Position numbers and translations under genes: made by a program. The notes beneath the pieces are model-generated. The model was not told where the DNA came from. It did not search any database and was given only the letters and a program-made list of their open reading frames with translations. 64,000 bases of DNA, taken from contig NC_035170.2 of NCBI RefSeq assembly GCF_001659605.2, positions 30,980,020 to 31,044,019 of the forward strand. The letters run 5' to 3'. Numbering within the stretch: position 1 is the stretch's first letter; each line of letters opens with the position of its first letter. The DNA comes from Manihot esculenta (taxonomy: Eukaryota > Streptophyta > Magnoliopsida > Malpighiales > Euphorbiaceae). Positions 57,301 through 64,000 of this stretch are shown in pieces.

Positions 57301-59247
57301 GCACCGGTGTTAGCTCTGCCGACTAGTGATGAAGATTTCATAGTGTACTGTGATGCATCCCGAGTGGGGTTAGGTTGTGTGTTGATGCAGAAAGACAGAG
57401 TGATAGCTTATGCTTCTAGACAGCTGAAGAAGCACGAGCTGAACTACCCGACACACGATCTAGAGATGGCAGCTGTTATCTTTGCACTTAAGATGTGGAG
57501 GCATTACCTCTATGGGGTAAAGTGTGAGATCTTCACGGATCATAAGAGCCTGCAGCACATCTTGAGCCAGAGAGAGCTAAACTTGAGGCAGAGACGGTGG
57601 GTTGAATTGCTCAGTGACTATGATTGCAAGATTCAGTATCATCCGGGTAAGGCTAATGTAGTAGCTGACGCCTTAAGCTGGAAGTCATTAGGCAGTTTAT
57701 CCCACATTACAGCGATGAGAAGACCGGTGGTGAAGGACTTTTACAGGCTTATAGATGAAGGATTGCAGTTAGAATTATCTGGTACAGGTGCTTTGATAGC
57801 ACAGATGAGAGTTATACCCGTGTTTCTAGAGCAAGTGGCTCTGAAACAGCACGAGGATCCTGAGTTAGTGAAGATTGCCAGGACTGTTCAGTCTGGCAAC
57901 AGTACAGAGTTCAGATTTGATAGTGAGGGGATCCTTCGGCACGGAAAGAGATTATGTGTACCAGATGATAGCAGTCTGAAGGAAGATATTATGAGAGAAG
58001 CTCATAATACGAGGTATAGTATTCACCCTGGAGCCACCAAAATGTACCAAGATCTGAAGAGAGTGTATTGGTGGCCAGCTATGAAGAGAGAAGTGGCACA
58101 ATTTGTGTCAGCCTGTGAAGTTTGCCAAAGGGTGAAGCTAGAGCACCAGAAGCCGGCTGGAATGCTTAACCCACTGCCGATTCCAGAATGGAAATGGGAG
58201 AACATAGCTATGGATTTTGTAGTGGGGTTACCGGCGACGTCCAACAGAGTAGATTCCATCTGGGTGATTGTGGATAGACTGACTAAATCTGCTCACTTCA
58301 TTCCAGTCAGGAGTAACTACTCTGTGGACAAGTTAGCACAGATATATGTAGAAGAGATAGTAAGGTTACATGGAATCCCAGTCTCAATAGTATCAGACAG
58401 AGGACCTCAGTTTACCTCCCGGTTTTGGCGGAGTCTGCAAGCTGAGATGGGCACCAGATTGGATTTCAGCACTGCTTTCCACCCACAGACAGACGGTCAG
58501 TCAGAGAGGACCATCCAGACCATTGAAGATATGCTAAGGATGTGTGTGTTAGACTTGGGCGGTTCTTGGAGGCAGCATCTACCTCTAGTGGAGTTTGCCT
58601 ACAATAACAGTCATCATGCTAGTATAGGGATGGCTCCTTATGAAGCTCTGTATGGAAGGAAGTGCCGAACACCTGTTTGCTGGGAAGAGGTAGGAGAGAA
58701 GGCTCTTGCAGGGCCAGAGATAGTGGAGATTACCAGCAGGTTAGTGCCTATCATCAGAGAGAGGATCAGAACAGCTGTCAGCCGACAGAAGAGCTATGCA
58801 GACATCCGTAGAAAACAGATAGAGTTCCAGGAGGGAGATATGGTATTGCTAAAAGTGTCTCCAATGAAAGGAGTGGTTCGCTTTGGAAAGAAGGGTAAGC
58901 TAGCTCCACGGTACATAGGCCCCTTTGAGATTCTACAGAAGATCGGGACTGTATCGTATAAGCTGGATTTACCTGCATCTATGGAGAGGATTCATCCGGT
59001 GTTCCATGTTTCTATGCTGAGAAAGTTTGTGTCAGATCCGGGTAAGGTTCTCAGTGAGCCTGATGTAGAGATCCTAGGAGATCTCACCTATGTAGAGCAG
59101 CCAGTGCGGATCCTAGACACCCAGATCAGAAAGCTGAGAAACAAGGAGATACCAATGGTGAAAGTCCTATGGAACCACCATAACTTAGAAGAGTGCACCT
59201 GGGAGACACGGGAGTCTATGCTCCAGCAATACCCATATCTGTTTTGA
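54310..59247 (+). CDS. Element B: gag-pol polyprotein, intact (1645 aa)
   Basis: A single frame; it is open from 54196, but the conserved start [10 protein letters not shown] is at 54310. Domains in residues from that start: polar and Pro/Tyr-rich N-terminus (1-180), gag capsid core (about 186-360), half-finger [12 protein letters not shown] (414-425), zinc knuckle [14 protein letters not shown] (432-445), aspartic protease MDPGASHSF (531-539), reverse transcriptase with FIDD at 866-869, RNase H (D1015, E1052, D1077), integrase zinc site (HNTRYSIHP near 1232, SACEVC near 1267), catalytic D1302, D1363 and E1399 (D-35-E spacing), then a C-terminal domain and a chromodomain-like tail ([19 protein letters not shown], about 1619-1637). 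All catalytic residues seen are present. The particle forms in the cytoplasm, the RNA is copied to cDNA, and integrase inserts it in chromatin. Assignment to Tekay/Del chromoviruses is from family knowledge. Confidence 0.95.
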   Translation: MRGTRRSARLARVPPVSESTAARPPALPRAGTHRSSREGTSQDPRRSSGESRRRVERGRRTEEVREAVDADQHREESMNMGRSEEGMRESQGGTQASGYGYAPFSQGPGYPMGGTSDYSSFTPYPPYMPYMPYPSFYPPYHMYPPPPSHPSPAHPETRATVPPPPEPVAPVAEAQQPSSSGGSKVKMTEYLKLDAPKFNPGDDPFEYLSAVRMIASELGADDHRAIEMAGFTMKCKKAREWFKNYVDPKIDSMTWEEFANEFAGWAFPDSFREMKMVEFEQLRQSEGMSVDEYTDKFLDLFQYAGQAYDSDKKKARRYAMRLHPRYSSLILAADKESFHSIVDAARMMEASANFQETAKRQVAQSSGSKAPGAVSSGDRKGEKGKGKKSRFWGRMRSSLGMSRGSGSGTERPVCPNCGRQHGGVCLKGSTACYRCGQEGHMARQCPNTTSMASSQQMTSGSVAQPVAPVIPQSSGRGRGRGLASSAGMGSRGAGPSAPARIFTMTQQEADTSNTVVAGNLIIGCSEVYVLMDPGASHSFISSRAAERLGLIVSELECPLWVSGPRCDPSLAESVCRFSPVCIESRYLPADLVVLELTDFDVILGMDWLSTYDATLNCRDKVVSFRDQDGSEYVFRGDRRGTPKGLISALQARRLLRRGCQGFIAHVRELDQQVREPSTVPVVREFPDVFPEELPGLPPDREIEFEIELVPGTRPISIPPYRMAPAELRELKEQLQELVDKGFIRPSTSPWGAPVLFVRKKDGSLRLCIDYRQLNKVTTKNKYPLPRIDDLFDQLAEAGCFSKIDLRSGYHQLKIREEDVPKTAFRTRYGHYEFLVMPFGLTNAPAAFMDLMNRVFREYLDHFVIVFIDDILVYSKDADEHAQHLRIVLQTLREHGLYAKFSKCEFWLRSISFLGHVVSYEGIAVDPKKVEAVANWPTPTTVTEIKSFLGLAGYYRRFVQDFSKIAAPMTRLTRKNQKFEWSEACDESFEELKRRLTSAPVLALPTSDEDFIVYCDASRVGLGCVLMQKDRVIAYASRQLKKHELNYPTHDLEMAAVIFALKMWRHYLYGVKCEIFTDHKSLQHILSQRELNLRQRRWVELLSDYDCKIQYHPGKANVVADALSWKSLGSLSHITAMRRPVVKDFYRLIDEGLQLELSGTGALIAQMRVIPVFLEQVALKQHEDPELVKIARTVQSGNSTEFRFDSEGILRHGKRLCVPDDSSLKEDIMREAHNTRYSIHPGATKMYQDLKRVYWWPAMKREVAQFVSACEVCQRVKLEHQKPAGMLNPLPIPEWKWENIAMDFVVGLPATSNRVDSIWVIVDRLTKSAHFIPVRSNYSVDKLAQIYVEEIVRLHGIPVSIVSDRGPQFTSRFWRSLQAEMGTRLDFSTAFHPQTDGQSERTIQTIEDMLRMCVLDLGGSWRQHLPLVEFAYNNSHHASIGMAPYEALYGRKCRTPVCWEEVGEKALAGPEIVEITSRLVPIIRERIRTAVSRQKSYADIRRKQIEFQEGDMVLLKVSPMKGVVRFGKKGKLAPRYIGPFEILQKIGTVSYKLDLPASMERIHPVFHVSMLRKFVSDPGKVLSEPDVEILGDLTYVEQPVRILDTQIRKLRNKEIPMVKVLWNHHNLEECTWETRESMLQQYPYLF

Positions 59248-59283
59248 GGTTAGTTTCCCCTTTTATGTGTTTATACGTTTGAG

Positions 59284-59320
59284 GAACATTCGGGGACGAA
59301 TGTTCTTAAGGGGGGGAGAA
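59284..59320 (+). promoter_or_regulatory. Hairpin and polypurine tract of B
   Basis: Arms 59284-59292 (gaacattcg) and 59297-59305 (cgaatgttc), loop ggga, then aagggggggagaa (59308-59320) directly against the 3' LTR at 59321. The purine tract resists RNase H and primes the plus strand; the hairpin role is inference. Confidence 0.82.
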
Positions 59321-61399
59321 TGTAATACCCGGCTAGAGCCCGGCATAGGAATTCCTGTAGTCCGGTGGAATCTCCGGTGTCGGAAGCATCTAGAAGGGTA
59401 ATATATGAGTTTTCTAAGATGTTTTTATGTTTTTAAATGGTTTAAAGAAGTGAGTTTTTGGAAAGAAAAGCATAAGGGAGAAATGCAAAAGTTCGGCCGC
59501 CGAAGGTCACTTTCGGCCGCCGAACCTTGCATGGTTTAGGGAGCACGTTCGGCTGCCGAAGGTGGTCTGGCCAGCCACCTATAAGAGGGCCACAGGTCGG
59601 TGAGAGGAGATATTTTCTCCTTCACCCGCAGCCAAAGGTGAGTCCCAACCCTCTCCAAGTTGACTTTCCTGTTTTTGATGATTTTCACCAAAACTTCCAA
59701 GGTTTTAAGAGTTTATATATGTTTTGAAGGTTTTTAGCAAAAAGAGCTAAGTTTTGAAGCTTGGAGTTTTGGAAGAGGATTTCTCCACATCTCCACGTTA
59801 GGATTCTCCAACCTTGAGTTCTTTAAGAGGTAAGTGAAGATCCTAAGCTTCTATGATGATTTTTAAAGGTTTTATGAAGTTTGAATGGGTAGTATGCATG
59901 TTTAGGTTTTGAGGGGGTTTTGGTGATCTTGAGATGTTCAGCATGTTTAAGTGTTATGTGTTAAGCTTGTTTGGGGTTTTAAGTTAGTTTTAAACCCCTT
60001 TGTGCATATATATGTATATATGCTAGTTGTGAGTAGTTGATATGCATGTTGAGATAAGTTTGGGGGAAGTTTGCATGAAGCAGAGCAAGTCTCTGCCCTG
60101 GTGGCTAAGCCAGGTTCGGCCGCCGAAGTAGAGGTTCGGCCGCCGAACCCCTTGTGGAGGCAGTTTCGGCTGCCAAAGCTTGCTTTCGAAAATTTGGACT
60201 TTCGTCTCTGGAGGCAAGGTTCGGCCGCCGAAAGTGCCGCCGAAGATTGAGTTTCGTCTCTGGACGAGACTTTCGGCTGCCAAAGGTGCCCCCGAAGGAT
60301 AGAAAAAGGACTTTCGGCCGCCGAAGATAGAGGGTTCGGCCGCCGAAAGTAGGCGAGTTTCGTCTCTGGACAGGACTTTCGGCCGCCGAACCTGCCGCCG
60401 AAAGTGCCCTGTCCAGCCTTCTTATGCATGTTTTATGTGATAGTTTTAAGGTCTTTTAGAGGGGTTATGGGGAGTTTATAAGAGATGTTTTAGAGTAAGT
60501 ATGGTCCCTCATTGTGAGTCCACCTGTGTAGGTTTGGACCAGAGGAACCCAGGAGATCAGCAGAGATAGTTGTTCAGAGTTTGCCCCCAGTCTTTCAGAG
60601 GTGAGTAGAAATGCATTAAACTTTTATTAAACTTATAAAGCACGTTCATGCATCATGATCCTATGTAGTAGGGTGATTGCACTAGTTCACGAATATGATG
60701 CATTTATTTGAGATGTGAGTTAAGGGATGGACATTGCACGGATTTGATAACCCTACAGCTTATGTATGTACTGAAGTCCCGCGAGCCTTCGGGCCGGGCC
60801 GAGTAGAATGGGTTTTTCAATCCTGTCTTTTCCATGTGATGATTACTTGTGATATGAAGCATTTCATGTGAGCATGTTTTATTCTACTCACTGGGCTTTA
60901 GTAGCTCACCCCTCTCCCCTCATCTAAGTTTTGCAGGATTAGTTCTCAGAGTCCAGAAAAGGGAAGTCACAGAGTACATAGAAGCAAAGGACATATGTAA
61001 TAGCATAGAGTGGACATGTAAATGTAAAGAGATAGCTATGTAATACAATGTATAGAAGTGTGCTTGACTAATATCAGAGTTGTACACCTTTAGTTTATAC
61101 ATGATCTTTTTATACAAACATTATGTTTATATGTTTGAAAACCAGGCTTGCCACAGATTAGTTTAGCCCGCCTAGAGCAAAGATTAGAGCTCTAGCAGGG
61201 GTTTCAGTTCAGAGATAGTGCATGCACAGGCAGAGCCTTGGGAAAGAAAAAGAAATTTTAAGTTTTTGCAGAAAATGTATGATCATGTATGAGTTTATAC
61301 AGGTACACAGACAGTATAGCAGGCTTACTACGGGTCCCGGCGGCCTTAAGCCAACCTGGATCCTAGTGCCGGTGACAGTTCGGTTTCCGGGCTGTTACA
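59321..61399 (+). repeat. Element B: 3' LTR
   Basis: 2079 bp with one copy of the 45-bp unit. Palindrome clusters at 59491-59562 and 60115-60405; TATA box 59580-59587. The last two bases take part in the target duplication of the Athila solo LTR. Confidence 0.95.
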
Positions 61400-61402
61400 C
61401 TT

Positions 61403-62946
61403 TGATAGAGCCAAATTTAGACCCATTTTCCATATTGATATTTATGTTAATTTACACATTTTCTACCTAATTTTGTGGTTTTAACCTTATTTTGCAGAAA
61501 ATGGAGTAAAATGGTAATTTGGCAAAAATGGCCTTAAATCTGCCCAAAATAGAGCAAAACTACACAAGCATGGTTTGCCCAAACCAAAGTTGAAGCTGAA
61601 ATGGAAGAGGAATAATCTGCTGTTTGACCAGATTGTTTGCCCAAACAGACTGGGCAAACAAGACAGCAGGGCAGAAGCAGTGCGCAGGTAATAGGGAAAA
61701 CAGACTGTTTGCCCGAGCTGTTTGCCCAAACAACCCGGGCAAACAGCACCAGCAACCAGCAGACAGTAAATTGCGAGAAAATCAAAATTCAAATGCTCAA
61801 GAAGTGTTTTCCCTCCCAAACACGTGTGGACAGCTCAGCAAACCCTAGAGACACTTCAGCACTCAATCCCACATATTTAGGAAGGCAAATCTCATCAAAA
61901 TACAATTACCTTCCAAGAATTCAACTCCAATTGGGAAAAAAGAGTCCCAACTCAACAAGGAAACCCTAGGGCAGCCTCTTCAGCTATAAAAGGGCATGCA
62001 AACCAGCAGATCAATTATCTTTGGATCATCCTGGGATCAAGAATACCTGCGACAGAAGCACCACAGCAGCTGCGCCCTTGTGCCAGCCCTTCTTCTTCCT
62101 TTTTCTTGTTTTCTTTCTTTTATTTTTGTGTTAGTTTCAGCCATGAGTGGCTGAAACCCTTTTTCTAGTTGAAGAATAAGGTGAAACTTTGGTTGTTTAT
62201 GGATTGGGAGATCTGAACCTTTATGTTATTCTTTTATTAATCAGTATTTATGCAATTTTGTGCTTAATTCATTGTTGCTTTGTTGTTTTGATCAAATTGG
62301 CCACTTGATTCTTGATTGCAAAGTAATTCTTTGTTAGTTTGGATAATTTTTAGTCCGTAATTGCTAGAATTATTCAAACACAAGTAACCCTTGGTGTAAA
62401 AACCTAGGAAATTGCATAATCTAGCAATATCACCATACGTTTGGGTAGCTAGAATTAGGTCTCTCTATTTCTTAATGCAATTAACAGTTGTTAGATGCCA
62501 AAGGCCCAAGGACGTTCCTTGGCAACTTGTTGATTAGTGATTAATTAGAGGACGTTCCCTAATTAATCTATGCTTAAGGAGGGATATGGTTGGTGAGAAG
62601 TGTCTTCCACCTCCATAACTAATTTATTGAGTTAAATAAGAGAATATAAGTTTCAATGATCAATCCCAACAACTAAAGTGGATCCAACTCTTCAACTAGG
62701 CCTTTCTCATTATTGAATTTCTCTACTTTAATTATTTGCTTTTCTCTATTGCTTTCAATATTAGTTTAGTTTATCAAACCTCAAAACCCCCATTTTACTT
62801 TTATTGTTTGTTTCTTTACCTGGTCTTGACAAGGAAAATAAGTAAGTATCAATTCCCTGTGGATTCGACCCTATTGCCATTATCTACAAATTTATTTGTT
62901 GATCGATAATAGGTTTATTTTTGACGGCTTCGACAACCGCTTATCA
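61403..62946 (+). mobile_element. Athila-like solo LTR, 1544 bp
   Basis: TGATAGAGCC to ACCGCTTATCA, flanked by cactt (61398-61402 and 62947-62951). Its 3' end (ttgacggcttcgacaaccgc) matches element H LTRs in the opposite orientation, but the rest is diverged, so it is a separate family. TATA box TATAAAAG near 61986. It contains short palindromes around 61636-61747, for example 11-bp arms gctgtttgccc and gggcaaacagc. No internal region left. Confidence 0.92.
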
Positions 62947-62953
62947 CACTTGC

Positions 62954-64000
62954 TGGAGCTGACGGACCCTCACCTCTGAACCCTGCTGAAGAAGAGGCTG
63001 ACCCTCTCCCTCTACCTCTGCCACTGGCCTGTGTAGCAGCTGGAGCTACTGGCTGTGCCACACTGCCTGAAGCTGTCTGCTGGGGCTGTGCCGTATGAAC
63101 TGCCTTAGGACACTCCCGTGACATATGTCCCTTTTGCCCACATCTGTAGCAGGCTGTTGTCCCAAACTGGCACACTCCCCAGTGTTGCCTACCACACTTT
63201 GCACAAACAGCGTTATCTGCACCAGAGCTCGAACCACTTCCTAATCCCAGACCTGATTTGATCTTGCTCCAGAACTTATTCTTCTTTGATTTCCTGGTGG
63301 TGTTACTCCACTTCTTGCTGCTTGAACTCAAGGATGAAGGGTCCACTCTTCCCCCACCTGGGGTCTTGGAACCAGAAGGCTGTGCCACTGACTGCTTGAC
63401 TTTTCCCTCAATGATAGCACTAGCCTCCATCTTTCTGCCCATATCCACTATGGCGTGGAAACTCTCTCTATCTGCTGACTGTATCAAGGAGGAATACCTG
63501 GAATGGAGCCTCATGATATACCTCCTTGACTTCTTCTGGTCTGTGTCAAGGTTCTGCCCAGCAAATGGCAACAACTCCATGAACCTGTCAATGTATTCAT
63601 CTACACTCATTTCATCTGTTTGCCTCAACTATTCAAATTCAATCATCTTCAGCTCTCTGGAGCTTTCAGGGAAAGCCCATCCTGCAAACTCGCTTGCAAA
63701 CTCCTCCCAAGACATACTGTCCACCCTCGGGTGCACATAGTTCTTGAACCATTCACGTGCCTTTTTGCATTTTAGTGTGAACCCAGCCATCTGAATGGCT
63801 CTATTGTCATCCGCCCCTATCTCATCTGTTATCACCTTGACTCTCTCAAGGTATACAAACGGGTCATCACCGCTTTCAAACTGTGGGGCACCCAACTTCA
63901 TGTAGTCGGTCATCTTGACCTTGCTCCCTCCAGATGAGGTAGGTCTAGGTGCTTGGGTTTCTGGGACAGTAGGTGCAGGTGGTGGTGGAGGAGGTGCAGC
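62954..64000 (-). pseudogene. Element C: gag, partial
   Basis: Minus-strand gag running past the right edge. It shows the capsid core ([28 protein letters not shown]), the half-finger CAKCGRQHWGVC and the knuckle CYRCGQKGHMSREC, and ends in SAPAS at the B insertion. A TAG stop at 63629-63631 interrupts the core where B and G have glutamine. It continues the protease and pol coding at 51912 in the same strand. Confidence 0.9.

Larger units (their letters stand above)
51918..61399 (+). mobile_element. Element B: full-length Tekay-like chromovirus with intact gag-pol
   Basis: 5' LTR 51918-54041, primer site, one gag-pol frame, polypurine tract, 3' LTR 59321-61399. Target duplication cttgc at 51913-51917 and, once the Athila solo LTR is discounted, 62949-62953. 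The LTRs differ by about seven single bases by eye over 2.08 kb (about 0.35%) and by one 45-bp unit, so this is the youngest-looking insertion in the window. It splits element C. Confidence 0.95.
46105..64000 (-). mobile_element. Element C: Tekay-like chromovirus, decayed, split by element B and running off the right edge
   Basis: 3' LTR 46105-48373, then pol to 51912; element B and an Athila-like solo LTR interrupt; gag resumes at about 62949 and passes the window end. The 5' LTR and primer site are outside. Coding DNA shows at least five in-frame stops. Inserted in the 3' LTR of D next to cgctc (46100-46104); its right duplication is not visible. Confidence 0.9.

Noticed and set aside
59307..59321. 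Run of G at the end of B as a sequencing artefact
   Set aside because: The same run occurs in C and G on the other strand at the expected position of the polypurine tract.

Overview
The window looks like repetitive, gene-poor nuclear DNA from a flowering plant, probably a dicot. Nothing in it looks bacterial. Almost all of the 64 kb can be assigned to LTR retrotransposons of the Ty3/gypsy class, inserted into one another, plus a few small DNA elements and AT-rich filler. I could not fix the species from sequence alone. I see no tRNA, rRNA or CRISPR array, and no convincing host gene; one antisense reading frame at 25118-25633 could be a captured gene fragment.

Layout, left to right. (1) 1-14136: the 3' part of a Tekay/Del-like chromovirus 'A' (+ strand; integrase, then a truncated LTR and a second truncated LTR). 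It is split at 803-10178 by an Athila-like element 'H' (- strand) in the tandem form internal-LTR-internal-LTR. (2) 14137-19797: a Tat-type integrase remnant, a 72-bp minisatellite, a hAT end, and AT-rich DNA present in two diverged copies. Between the copies lies an inverted-repeat (foldback) element; inside the second copy lies a 725-bp non-autonomous hAT element with an 8-bp target duplication. (3) 19798-46104: a Tat-type element 'D' (+), itself deleted, which carries nested insertions: a solo LTR (22201-24428), a non-autonomous Tekay-like element 'E' (25879-35585, containing solo LTR 'F'), and a nearly complete Tekay-like element 'G' (36006-45972, -) inside its 3' LTR. (4) 46105-64000: Tekay-like element 'C' (-), also inserted in the 3' LTR of D and running off the right edge. 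C is split by the full-length Tekay-like element 'B' (51918-61399, +), and an Athila-like solo LTR (61403-62946) sits exactly at the right edge of B.

Target-site duplications read by eye support most of these boundaries: gtaaagac (hAT), tatgt (solo LTR), gatat (E), acagg/atagg (F), acaag (G), cttgc (B), cactt (Athila solo LTR). B is the only copy with one uninterrupted gag-pol frame (ATG 54310 to 59247) and nearly identical LTRs. G, C, A and the left half of H carry stop codons that look like C-to-T or G-to-A changes. E and H2 keep LTRs, primer-binding site and a partial gag or gag-protease frame but lack most of pol.

The most interesting signals are not in the proteins. Every Tekay-like LTR carries clusters of a 13-bp palindrome (consensus TTCGGCSGCCGAA) just upstream of the TATA box and again about 0.6-0.9 kb further in. 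The Athila-like elements carry a different short-palindrome array (TGATTTGGGCAAATCA), in the LTR and also inside coding DNA. A short hairpin with an RGGA loop lies just upstream of the polypurine tract in both lineages, with one compensatory base-pair change. All percentages and counts are by-eye estimates from the raw sequence.
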